NCBI GenBank assembly: GCA_023474345.1
Contig: JAMCXS010000012.1
Coordinates: 1 to 64,000 of the forward strand
From: Acidobacteriota bacterium
GTDB lineage: Bacteria > Acidobacteriota > Terriglobia > UBA7540
Direction: 5' to 3'
DNA length: 64,000 nucleotides
The position numbers and the translations under genes are program-made. Each line of letters starts with the position of its first letter. Position 1 is the stretch's first letter. Of the stretch, positions 54,429-62,787 are shown piece by piece. The notes below the pieces were generated by a model. That model saw only the letters and a list, made by a program, of their open reading frames with translations, was not told the origin of the DNA and did not search any database.

Positions 54429-55025
54429 CTACTTATGGTTCGAAGGCATGGTCTGGCGTGACCTGGATACCGTAGCCCTCTGCTGTGCTTCCTGCGGCTT
54501 GCCTTCGACTGCTGCCGCTGCAGCAGCCGGCAGATTTCTGGCATTGCTAAGAAACTGGCTCACCTGCCAGAGTTGTTGTTCTGTGAAAGATCCCTTGAAG
54601 CCGGGCATTCCCGTTAGCCGCACGCCGTTCTTGACTTTCCAGTAGACCTTCCGGCTGGCGGGACGGTAAGGGCGGTTAGAATCGTACGAAGGGATTGGCC
54701 TGGAGTGGAAGAACTGCGGTGGATGCGGGTACATTCCCTTTGCGATTATAGTTGGCGGTTTGTTCGGAAGTCCGTGACAAACGGCGCAGTTTTGCCGATA
54801 TATTTGCGCGCCACTCACTAAGTCGGTTTCCGTCGGCGGTCCCGCGTCTGTTTTGGGGAGTTGGTGCGCCATGGTAGCGTGCATAGCAAGCTTGGCAAAG
54901 AAACGCTCAAACGGCAAGGGTGACGCAGAAGTCGCGACCGGGACATCCCCGGAACGAAGGTAAAGATAGAATGCCGTGGGAACCAAAATGATTCCTATGA
55001 TCAGCGCAATTAAATATTTCCCCAT
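54429..55025 (-). CDS. Membrane-anchored mono-heme c-type cytochrome, paralog B
   Basis: This 198-aa paralog of the protein at 52711-53286 starts MGKYLIALIIG at 55025. The anchor (LIALIIGIILVPTAFYLYLRSGD) and flanking PFERFFAKLAMHATMA are nearly the same. The heme site is NCAVCHG and the Met ligand lies in KVYWKVKNGVRLTGMPGF. An insertion of ~12 residues (SYDSNRPYRPASR) sits before the YWKVKNG motif. The C-terminus is Ala- and Gln-rich. It may be an alternative partner in the same electron route. Confidence 0.9.
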   Translation of the reverse strand: MGKYLIALIIGIILVPTAFYLYLRSGDVPVATSASPLPFERFFAKLAMHATMAHQLPKTDAGPPTETDLVSGAQIYRQNCAVCHGLPNKPPTIIAKGMYPHPPQFFHSRPIPSYDSNRPYRPASRKVYWKVKNGVRLTGMPGFKGSFTEQQLWQVSQFLSNARNLPAAAAAAVEGKPQEAQQRATVSRSRQTMPSNHK

Positions 55026-55178
55026 AGTCTGGGTGACCTCTCTTGATTGTGCCCCCCGCCGCACAGCGTGAAAAGCGTCGCCGGTCTTTTCCTTTCCTCT
55101 TGTAGGCTGACTCTATCTTCCCAGAGGTGTGCAGTGAGAGAGTGGCCTGCACGTAGAGTGGGGAGGCGTTTGGTGTTA

Positions 55179-55595
55179 TTAGCCTCCTCCCATGATGACC
55201 GCGTACTGTGCGTGGCAGCGGACGGCAGGCCAATAGTGGACGCTTTTGGTCATGCCATTGTATTTCACGACAAAGGTGAGCGGAGGATTGTGGACATTCG
55301 TGGGGAGTCCCTCAAAACGGGCCTTCCCTTCGCTATTGGTCCCGATCTGCAAATTCATCTTTTTCATGCCAAGAAAACCGTAGGCGATGCGGACTGAGAT
55401 CTGAGCGTTAAAGATGGGGTGGTTGAGACTCTGACTCACCGTAAAATCTACGGTGCAAGGCCCCAGGTTTGCATTGACTACGGGTACAGGGGTCTCGGGC
55501 GGACGGGCGAAGGCCCATCCTGCAAGGCAGAAAGCAAGTGCCAGGGTTGTGAGCGTTTGCCGAAAAATTCTACTGCTGCGGATTGTATGGATCAT
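55179..55595 (-). CDS. Small exported hypothetical protein
   Basis: This 138-aa protein (start MIHTIRSSRI at 55595; an ATG four codons upstream is open) has a signal peptide ending near LAGWAFARP. The mature part is predicted beta-rich: GPCTVDFTVSQSLNHPIFNAQISVRIAYGF, GTNSEGKARFEGLP and LTFVVKYNGMTKSVHYWPAVRC. This fits a small immunoglobulin-like or transthyretin-like (CarboxypepD_reg) fold with one possible disulfide. Function unknown. Confidence 0.72.
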   Translation of the reverse strand: MIHTIRSSRIFRQTLTTLALAFCLAGWAFARPPETPVPVVNANLGPCTVDFTVSQSLNHPIFNAQISVRIAYGFLGMKKMNLQIGTNSEGKARFEGLPTNVHNPPLTFVVKYNGMTKSVHYWPAVRCHAQYAVIMGGG

Positions 55596-55914
55596 GATCA
55601 CTACCACGAACCTCGTTTGAGACTTCCTTTGAAGGATACGGTACCTCTTTTCAGATGTCCAACTGTGCCAATGGAGTTGCCGGGTGGTTCTTTGAAAAGA
55701 CCAATATTTCGCTTATCGGAGTTTAATTGCACGTGCGTGAACGCGTGGGCACCTGCAAGCGGCAAGCACGAGTTCCTGGCCACTGAATTTGCTTCGGAGG
55801 CCTGGGGCAGTCCGGCCGGGGCAGAAGCATACGCGCACAGCCGATTTTTGGAGCAACGCGGCTTGGTTTTCGATAAAATTCTTCAACCATTAAATCTAAG
55901 CAGGAGGTCGCATC
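55596..55914. other. Divergent gap before the esterase gene
   Basis: I see no gene in this gap. The plus-strand half ends in AGCAGGAGGTCGC, the ribosome site of the esterase gene. No promoter boxes are convincing. Confidence 0.4.
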
Positions 55915-56790
55915 ATGAAATCCATCACGGTCTCACTTTGCGCGGTAATAATTCTACTTGCTGCCGGGCCAGCGGATGCCCAAAAAGTTGAACTCTTATG
56001 GCCGGCTGGTGCGCCGGGTGCGGTTGGCAGCACAGCGGCGGACCGTCCCAGCTTGACGATTTTCTTGCCGGAAGCGTCGAAATCCGTAGGCACGGGCGTG
56101 GTTGTCTGCCCGGGAGGTGGGTACGGAGTGGTGGTCATGGATAAAGAAGGTTACCAGCCGGCAAAGTGGCTCAACTCCCTGGGAATTGCCGCCTTTGTGC
56201 TCCGATACCGGGTGGCGCCCCGCTACCACTATCCGGCTGAAATTGAAGACGGCGAGCGTGCTGTCCGTTTTGTTCGCTTTCATGCTCAGGACTACGGCAT
56301 CTCACCGGACCGCATCGGTATTTGGGGATTCTCCGCCGGCGGGCACCTGGCTTCTAGCGTCGGCACGCATTTCGATGGTGGCAAGCCGGGCGCGGCTGAT
56401 CCCATTGACCGTGTTGGCGACAGACCGGACTTCATGATTCTTTCTTATGCGGTGATATCTTTTACGACTCCTTATACCCACCTGGGCTCAATGCATAACC
56501 TTCTCGGTCCCCATCCCAACCCGAAACTTGTTCGATCCTTTTCGAATGAGCTTCAAGTAACCTCCAAAACCCCGCCGACATTTCTGTTCTCAACCGACTC
56601 AGACACAACTGTTCCGGCTGAAAACAGCGTTCTGTTTTACCTGGCGTTGCGGAAGCACCATGTCCCGGCGGAGCTGCACATTTTTCGCCTTGGCCCACAT
56701 GGCGTAGGTCTTGCGCAGGACTACTCCTCGCTTTCGATCTGGCCCACTTTGCTGGCCACTTGGCTTCGCGTGCAAGGAATGCTGAGATAG
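55915..56790 (+). CDS. Secreted alpha/beta-hydrolase, BD-FAE / acetylxylan-esterase type
   Basis: This 291-aa protein has a signal peptide (SLCAVIILLAAGPADAQ) and an alpha/beta-hydrolase fold of the carbohydrate-esterase kind. The oxyanion region is VVVCPGGGYGVVV, the nucleophile Ser140 lies in IWGFSAGGHLASS, the acid is probably Asp in STDSDTTVP, and the His is in GPHGVGL. The absence of lid motifs and the GGGY box match BD-FAE and xylan esterases. It likely removes acetyl or feruloyl groups from polysaccharides. The start lies 6 nt after AGGAGGT. Confidence 0.88.
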   Translation: MKSITVSLCAVIILLAAGPADAQKVELLWPAGAPGAVGSTAADRPSLTIFLPEASKSVGTGVVVCPGGGYGVVVMDKEGYQPAKWLNSLGIAAFVLRYRVAPRYHYPAEIEDGERAVRFVRFHAQDYGISPDRIGIWGFSAGGHLASSVGTHFDGGKPGAADPIDRVGDRPDFMILSYAVISFTTPYTHLGSMHNLLGPHPNPKLVRSFSNELQVTSKTPPTFLFSTDSDTTVPAENSVLFYLALRKHHVPAELHIFRLGPHGVGLAQDYSSLSIWPTLLATWLRVQGMLR

Positions 56791-57081
56791 AGTCGCACGA
56801 CGAGTTCGAAGAGCAAGAGAGCCCGAAAAAGATGGCTGGTTTGTTGCTTTGTCGTGTCGCAATGCATACTGTGAGTGAGTTTCGGACCTGCGCACCCGTA
56901 ACGTGCTTTTCGCCAGGTGATTGCTAATCATTGCCAAGGCTGTAGAAGACTGATTCCTTGGGGATTAGCGTTTTCCTAAGGGCCGTCACAGGCCCTTGTG
57001 ATAGGGGTCATAGCCGATCCTGGGGGCTTTGATATATAAAGGTTCTAAATGTAAGTCTTGCCTAGCAAGGAGGGTGAAAGC

Positions 57082-57399
57082 ATGTTTGCGAGAATTGTTC
57101 GAATGAACCTGAAGCCGGGTGAGGGTCCGGGCTACACACGAACCATCGATGAGATTATCCCTACGCTGCGCAAATTCACCGGATTTACGGGTGAAATTGC
57201 GATGGTCTCGAGCGATGGCAAAGAGGCAATTGGCATTAGCCTGTGGGACCGTAAGGAAAATGCCGAAGCTTATCACACCAAAGGGTACCCAGAGGTTGTC
57301 AAGGCGTTGGAAAGGCACATCGAAGGCGAGCCCGAGTTGCTGACCTATGAGGTGACAAACTCGACCTTCGAGGTACTCCCGGTTCGCAAAGCCGCGTAG
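57082..57399 (+). CDS. Small dimeric alpha-beta barrel (ABM-like) protein
   Basis: This 105-aa protein starts MFARIVRMNL at 57082, 8 nt after AAGGAGG; an upstream ATG-free extension to 57058 is unlikely. The pattern MFARIVRMNLKPGEG, TLRKFTGFTGEIAMVSSDGKEAIGISLWDRKENAEAYHTKGYPEVVKALE fits the antibiotic-biosynthesis-monooxygenase / stress-response A/B barrel superfamily, with one ferredoxin-like unit that dimerises. Catalytic function cannot be inferred. It is monocistronic. Confidence 0.82.
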   Translation: MFARIVRMNLKPGEGPGYTRTIDEIIPTLRKFTGFTGEIAMVSSDGKEAIGISLWDRKENAEAYHTKGYPEVVKALERHIEGEPELLTYEVTNSTFEVLPVRKAA

Positions 57400-58096
57400 T
57401 GAACCGCCTGCGATACGCTCAGTTGAAGGATTAGCGTTTCGGCTGGTTGCACGTTGTTTCAACCGGGTGGGGCGCTAATCCTGTTCTTGTCTTTAGAGAC
57501 CGAAGGAGAAGAATGCAGGTCGTTAGCTCGATTGCCCGGTGTCATGCCGCGAAGCCATATAGTAGACGAAGCAGTTTACCTAGACTAAGAACGTCGCCGC
57601 GGTCGTCAAGATTTTTGCCGGATGCTGTTGAGGCAAAGGACTCTCGGGGCGGGAGAACCGGCCCTGCTGTTGCTCAGTGGTCAATTCCATCGAGAGCAGA
57701 AGCGTGTGCGCTCAATTGACGAGACGTTTCATGCTCAGTATTCTGCGCTGCGCGAGGCGATGCCATCACAATCAATTCCACAACAATTGTCCAAATCAGA
57801 GGATGGAAAGTAGGTCGGATTTGACGGACATTCCTCACCTTCCGGCATTTCAGGAAAAAATCCCCTGACCAACAACGCGCTCCAGCAGGCGCCCTTAAGG
57901 GGTATCCTAACTTATTTACGCAGATTGTAACTCAGACGCCGCCGAAAGGTATTTCCCTTCGCGGGCGTACTGTCTGAGCAAGTGGTTTGGCTTGGCCGGC
58001 TCGTCCAGCGCGGCGCACTGAATCGAACGCATAGTTGAGGCTTTGGGCGGAACGTGGTAAAAGCTGTTATGAGTTTGTTAAAGGAGGGACAACATC
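57400..58096. other. 0.7-kb gap before the fucosidase gene
   Basis: No gene is well supported. A plus-strand frame at 57622-57813 reads GEPALLLLSGQFHREQKRVRSIDETFHAQYSALRE, which looks protein-like, but it has no ribosome site and no recognisable family. It may be the remains of a gene. The fucosidase promoter should lie in the last 150 bp. Confidence 0.35.
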
Positions 58097-59554
58097 ATGG
58101 GTGACAGGAGCAAGCAATGGAATCTGAGCCGTCGGGCGCTGCTTCGTGCGGTGGGCGCCGGAACCGCTGCCGCGTTTTCAAGTGAATCCCTTTCAAGCTC
58201 TCCAGCGCCTGCCCATCAGCAGCCTGCAGACGATCATCCTTCTTGTTGGGATGAGGTGAACGATGTGGATGCCGCCAGGGCACGCCAGTGGGAGCGGCGA
58301 ATGGCTTGGTTTAATGAAGCCAAGTTCGGCATGTTCATCCATTGGGGACCATGCTCGTTAGCCAGCGTGGAGATTTCCTGGCCGATCATGCGGCCGGCGC
58401 GCAAATGGCATATTACTCAAGAAGAATACGTCAACCTCTACAAGCGGTTTAATCCTGTGAAGTACGATCCTGATGCCTGGGTCGAACTGGCGCGGCAGGC
58501 TGGCCAACGCTATATGGTTCTTGTCACCAAGCACCACGATGGCTTCTGCATGTTCGACAGTACTTTCACTGATTACAAGATCACCAACAGCCCTTACAAG
58601 AAAGATATCGTGCGGTTGCTGGGAGATGCCTGCCAGCGGCACGGAATGCCCCTTGGCTACTACTATTCACCCCCGGACATGCATCACCCCGATTACCGTG
58701 ACACCACAAAACTCGTTAAAGAAAATTGGGAGGGCGAGCCGACCCGCCACCAGTGGCCCAACTACCTCCAATACATGCAATTACAAGTTCGGGAACTAAT
58801 CTGCCGCTACCCGACCCCGTTTGTCCTCTGGTTCGATGGTCTCGGGCATCAGGAAAAGTACGATGGCTATCATGTCGTGCGGATGATTCGAGAGTTGTCT
58901 CCCGCTACCCTGGTCAACAATCGGATCGGTGTTCCCGGCGATTTTGGGACGCCGGAGCAGGTCGTGCCGCGAAGTATCCCGGTCAAAGGCGCGGCAATTC
59001 AAGGCATTGGTCGCTCGCAGCAGAAAGAACTCCCAACCGGATTACCGAACCAGGAAGAGCTCCTCCACTGGGAAACCTGCATGACCATCAACAACACCTG
59101 GGCCTACAACAAGAACGATAGGAGCTTCAAATCAACCGAGTACTTGATCCAGACCCTGGTTGATGCCGCCAGCAAAGGCGGAAACTTTCTTCTGAATGTA
59201 GGTCCCACGCCGGAAGGAACCATTCAACCGGAGTTTCAGGAGCGACTGCGAGGTATTGGCCGCTGGATGAAAAATAACGGTGATTCCATATACGGCACCA
59301 CGTTCGGACCTCTTCAGAACCTTCCTTATGGCAGAACCACAGCCAAAGGGGATATGGTTTACCTCCACGTTTTTGACTGGCCTGCCGGGCAGAAATTGAT
59401 GGTCCCGGACCTGAACGCCCGGGTCTTGGATGTACAAATGCTCGACGGTGGCAAGCGGCTGGAATTTATCCCTAACGCAAGCGGGCTGACCATCAAAGTG
59501 CCCGCTCGGGCGCAGGATCAGGCGGATACCGTACTGGCTATCAAAACGGGATAA
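58097..59554 (+). CDS. Tat-exported GH29 alpha-L-fucosidase
   Basis: This 485-aa enzyme has a twin-arginine signal (SRRALLRAVGAGTAAAFS) and the GH29 barrel: AWFNEAKFGMFIHWGPCS, MVLVTKHHDGFCMFDSTFTDYK, GYYYSPPDMHHPDY, and PFVLWFDG with nucleophile Asp247. SKGGNFLLNVGPTPEGTI is also diagnostic. A short C-terminal beta-sandwich follows from ~400. It releases alpha-L-fucose from glycans in the periplasm or outside. The ATG lies ~9 nt after AAGGAGG. Confidence 0.94.
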   Translation: MGDRSKQWNLSRRALLRAVGAGTAAAFSSESLSSSPAPAHQQPADDHPSCWDEVNDVDAARARQWERRMAWFNEAKFGMFIHWGPCSLASVEISWPIMRPARKWHITQEEYVNLYKRFNPVKYDPDAWVELARQAGQRYMVLVTKHHDGFCMFDSTFTDYKITNSPYKKDIVRLLGDACQRHGMPLGYYYSPPDMHHPDYRDTTKLVKENWEGEPTRHQWPNYLQYMQLQVRELICRYPTPFVLWFDGLGHQEKYDGYHVVRMIRELSPATLVNNRIGVPGDFGTPEQVVPRSIPVKGAAIQGIGRSQQKELPTGLPNQEELLHWETCMTINNTWAYNKNDRSFKSTEYLIQTLVDAASKGGNFLLNVGPTPEGTIQPEFQERLRGIGRWMKNNGDSIYGTTFGPLQNLPYGRTTAKGDMVYLHVFDWPAGQKLMVPDLNARVLDVQMLDGGKRLEFIPNASGLTIKVPARAQDQADTVLAIKTG

Positions 59555-59745
59555 CGGGCCAATGCTTGCTGTAGCGGCGCGCCGCAGAGCACCGAGACTT
59601 GGCGCACTGGTGCTTCCTACACTTTCGCGAGGGGTGCCTGTCCGTCACCTCCGCCGACAATGCCGGAACCGGGAAACCTGAGGAGCGCTCTTTGTATGTG
59701 AGCGCGAAGTCTCCCGGTGCATTTGAATTCACCAAGTCTGGCCGT

Positions 59746-60072
59746 TTAGTAATTGCGGCGTGGTTTAAAGCCGCCCCGCCGGTTTCCACCTCGGCCTTCG
59801 CGTGGTCTTGAGAAGCCGGTACGCTGCGGTCGAGCCTCGTTCACGGTAAGCGGACGTCCTTCCATGGCCTGTCCGTTCAAGCGGGCGACGGCCTTCTGGA
59901 GGTCTTCACCTTCCGCCAGCTCGACAAATCCGAAGCCTTTACTTTCGCCGGTCATCTTGTCGCGAATCACCACGGCCGAAGCCACACCGAAACCCGCGTT
60001 GGTCACAAACTCAGCGAGGGCATTATCGGCAACACTCCGAGGGAGATTGCCTACAAACAGTTTCGAAGCCAT
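59746..60072 (-). CDS. RRM-type RNA-binding protein
   Basis: This 108-aa protein has one RRM domain (residues 1-80) with RNP2 KLFVGNL and RNP1 KGFGFVEL, followed by an Arg/Gly-rich tail (RPREGRGGNRRGGFKPRRNY). It resembles the small RNA-binding proteins of cyanobacteria and other bacteria, which bind single-stranded RNA and are often cold-responsive. The start follows GGAGGAG. It is 112 bp downstream of the small basic gene on the same strand. Confidence 0.95.
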   Translation of the reverse strand: MASKLFVGNLPRSVADNALAEFVTNAGFGVASAVVIRDKMTGESKGFGFVELAEGEDLQKAVARLNGQAMEGRPLTVNEARPQRTGFSRPREGRGGNRRGGFKPRRNY

Positions 60073-60183
60073 AACTCCTCCAAAAGGCGGCGACTGACTT
60101 GCCCCCGCCTGATTACTTTCTCACATTCTTACCGCTGTTGCTGAAAGAACCGGACGATTGCCACTCGGACATCAGCCGCCAAA

Positions 60184-60384
60184 CTAGGCATTTTCCTCGA
60201 TCTCCAGTTCGCTTTCGGAATCGAATTCTATAATGGGCGGATAAATAGTGCCAGGTTCCGGCTGGCCCTTCTGCGCTTTTTTCTTCTCGCTTCGTTCTTG
60301 CCGGCGCTCGCGTTTGCGCTGGGCTTTTTCGCGCAGCTTGTTTTCGCGCTGGCGCTTTTGGAATGTCTGGCTGCTTTTCGCCAT
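60184..60384 (-). CDS. Small, highly charged hypothetical protein
   Basis: This 66-aa protein has an ATG at 60384 with GAGGAG 6 nt upstream. Residues 1-40 are almost entirely Lys/Arg/Glu/Gln (KRQRENKLREKAQRKRERR), predicted as one helix or coiled coil. The end is acidic (FDSESELEIEENA). The basic part could bind RNA, and the gene precedes an RRM protein on the same strand, so a joint RNA-related role is possible. I know no family name for it. Confidence 0.75.
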   Translation of the reverse strand: MAKSSQTFQKRQRENKLREKAQRKRERRQERSEKKKAQKGQPEPGTIYPPIIEFDSESELEIEENA

Positions 60385-60760
60385 AATGACTCCTCGTACC
60401 TGGAAGCTCAGGATGGAAGGCGAAGTCGGTACGGTGGCCGGATCCGTTTGTTGGGGAACCTGGATTGCCGTAGTGACTTCTCGAGCCGCCAGAACCGTTC
60501 CCTTCGAGCGCCCGCGGGATTACCGTTTCGGATTCTAGTTGCCTGACACCTTGAGGTTCACTCCTCCACTATAACAGAGAGCTGTGGCGCAAGTTGATAA
60601 TAATCCTTTGCAGACTCGCGCGGGCACAGGCTGGCTGTGCTCCGGATGTTTTGTATAAGAGCGCAAAACCAAAACCAATCCGGTTTAAGATCGCGTGACT
60701 CTTCGCAACTGCTCTTTGCGTTTTATGGTTTCCCGGCAATTGCCCCTCGAACAAATTTGG
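60385..60760. other. Gap between the small basic gene and the putative glycosidase
   Basis: I see no gene here. The minus-strand promoter of the small basic gene should lie in it. Short frames on both strands have no features. Confidence 0.4.
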
Positions 60761-62650
60761 CTAAGGATTTAGAACAAGCAGCGCGTAGGTCCTCAAACTG
60801 GGAACAGTTACTTCCTCGGAATGGTTGGAAGATCCTGCAATGGCAAGCGGCAGTGCGTGAGGTCTGTCCGGCGAGAGCAGGGTTGCGCTTCGATACTTCC
60901 CGTGCCACCTGACTCTGATCTTCCCGGCGGAGGTGGACTGGTAGTTCAGTAGATGCACAATCAAACGCCCGCTTCGGGGCTGCCTCATGACGTTATACAC
61001 AATTCCCGGCGGCGCTTCGAGGGTGGGAAATCCTGTGCCTTCGTCCGCCCGCAGGATTTCCGCCAGTTTATCGACGGGTGGAATTTGATCGAAGTAGTCG
61101 CACTCGCCCTTCCCAATTTTGCGGCCAAAAAAGAACGGCCTACTTCTGGGCTGGCCCTTCTCGTCAAGATTGGCGCACCGCCCGGCGACCAGCAGTTTGC
61201 CGCCTCTCCGGACGTTATCTTCCAAAGCGGCCAGCGCTCCATTGCTCACGCAGTCGGCGGTTAGAAGCGCCACCGCGGCGTAACGCGCCAGCTTGTTCGG
61301 CGCAAGGTCGCGTGCGTAAAGGACGTCGAAAAGAACGTTGCGAGCTCCCAGACCGTTGAGCAGCGGGACGCCACGGCTGGAATCATCGAGCACCACCGCA
61401 ACCGGAGCAACAGAACGCGCGCCCGTGTAATATTCTGCGTGGTCTTGAAAGAAGTGGTTGTATTTCCCGATGGCTTTCCACACCGCCATGGCTTGGGGTT
61501 CGTGGTTCCACAATTCATTGGCGAAGGCATCTTCGACAAACACTTCTTCCGCCACCCCAAAGCTCATCGCTTCGGCTAGCGCCAGTTGTTGCCGCTCCGG
61601 AGACATGGGGGTTGTTTCACGCGTTCCGTATTCCCTGCGCCCGTCTTCCACCAGGTTGGGCTTCCAACCTTGCGATAGCGTATCGAGCACGCGAAACAGC
61701 CCCACGTTGTCCACCAGAAACCCCTGGCCGACGGGCAGAAGGTAGTCTTTGTTCCCCATGTGGCGCAGGTGTGCGGCATCGTAGATGCCCGGCTCCCTGC
61801 CGTCTTCCGTCGTCATGCAATTTGTCAGACGGTTCAGAACGTACGTGTTTTCATGGAAGTTACCCATCAGCAGGAAATCTTTTTTGCGGCTCGACCCGTA
61901 TTGATAAAGCATGTGATAAGCATTCAACAACTCAGTCATTTGGGGAGCAAAGTTGTTGTCATAGATGATGCCGTCCGCGCCGGCATCCAGAGCAAGTGCT
62001 ACGCGCTTGCGTAGATATGCCATCCATCCGGGATCCCCCAGGTTTGCCAGGTAGCGGCTGATGTATCCGACCTTCTTGTAGGCCGCAGCGCCATATGGGA
62101 TTGGTTTGCCATTTCTGCCGAGGCTCACCCAGTTGCGTGACTCCGGAACACGCTTGTACATGTCCTGCCAAAACAGATTTGTGATCGATTCGTAAGCCAT
62201 CACATGGATCCCCTCGCGGTGGCACTCCGCAATATAACGGGCGAGTTGTTCCTGATTTGGCTTCTCGGTCTCGTTCGAGAATCCGTTGCTGAAGGTCACC
62301 CAAATCATGTTGATTCCGGCCTCGCGCAGCAACTGGATCGTGCGCGGGTCATACCAGTTGGTTGTGGTGTAGAGGACGTTCGGATTAGGAGGCCAGAAGT
62401 GGGGCCAGCCTGAAAGGATCCCTTTAGCGGTTTCAATGCGGCCTCCATCCCAACGCGAAAAGCGAATCAGCCCCTGCCGGGCCCAGGAGGGGACGGAATT
62501 CCGTGTGGGGCCGGCAGGCCATTCAAGAGGGCGTCCAAAACGCGAGGCGCTCGAGGTCTTCTCCACCGTTGTTTGCGCCGTAAGCGTCAACGGCGCAACT
62601 CCGAGAGCAATCATCAGCACGCAAGCTCGAGCTACGAATCCGAGTTTCAT
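60761..62650 (-). CDS. Exported putative glycoside hydrolase
   Basis: This 629-aa protein has a signal peptide (ACVLMIALGVAPLTLTAQ). Residues ~85-400 look like a TIM barrel: TIQLLREAGINMIWVTFSNGF, YIAECHREGIHVMAYES, ALDAGADGIIYDNNFAPQMTELL and DFLLMGNFHENTYVLN, with carboxylates at strand ends. A Rossmann-like GATase1-type domain follows at ~420-530, as in GH42 beta-galactosidase trimerisation domains (VAPVAVVLDDSSRG, YAAVALLTADCVSNGALAALEDNVRRGGKLLVAG). The C-terminal part is beta-sandwich (RLIVHLLNYQS). I cannot assign a GH family number. Confidence 0.8.
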   Translation of the reverse strand: MKLGFVARACVLMIALGVAPLTLTAQTTVEKTSSASRFGRPLEWPAGPTRNSVPSWARQGLIRFSRWDGGRIETAKGILSGWPHFWPPNPNVLYTTTNWYDPRTIQLLREAGINMIWVTFSNGFSNETEKPNQEQLARYIAECHREGIHVMAYESITNLFWQDMYKRVPESRNWVSLGRNGKPIPYGAAAYKKVGYISRYLANLGDPGWMAYLRKRVALALDAGADGIIYDNNFAPQMTELLNAYHMLYQYGSSRKKDFLLMGNFHENTYVLNRLTNCMTTEDGREPGIYDAAHLRHMGNKDYLLPVGQGFLVDNVGLFRVLDTLSQGWKPNLVEDGRREYGTRETTPMSPERQQLALAEAMSFGVAEEVFVEDAFANELWNHEPQAMAVWKAIGKYNHFFQDHAEYYTGARSVAPVAVVLDDSSRGVPLLNGLGARNVLFDVLYARDLAPNKLARYAAVALLTADCVSNGALAALEDNVRRGGKLLVAGRCANLDEKGQPRSRPFFFGRKIGKGECDYFDQIPPVDKLAEILRADEGTGFPTLEAPPGIVYNVMRQPRSGRLIVHLLNYQSTSAGKIRVRWHGKYRSATLLSPDRPHALPLAIAGSSNHSEEVTVPSLRTYALLVLNP

Positions 62651-62787
62651 CTTTCAACTCCGCGGGCGCGCCACCCCTTGAACGACCTTGTTGCGTACGC
62701 GCCAAATTGTTTCCAGGTGATTCGTGTCCTGTCTATATACGCCCGGGCCACGAAATCACACAAGACGGAATTATGCAGACAGCGAGC

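Noticed and set aside
57622-57813. Protein-like frame of 63 codons between the ABM gene and the fucosidase
   Set aside because: No ribosome site, no family match that I can name, and an overlapping frame competes. Mentioned only as possible gene debris.
59574-59585. 12-bp palindrome GCGGCGCGCCGC after the fucosidase gene
   Set aside because: Too GC-simple and lacks a T-run; chance is likely in this composition.
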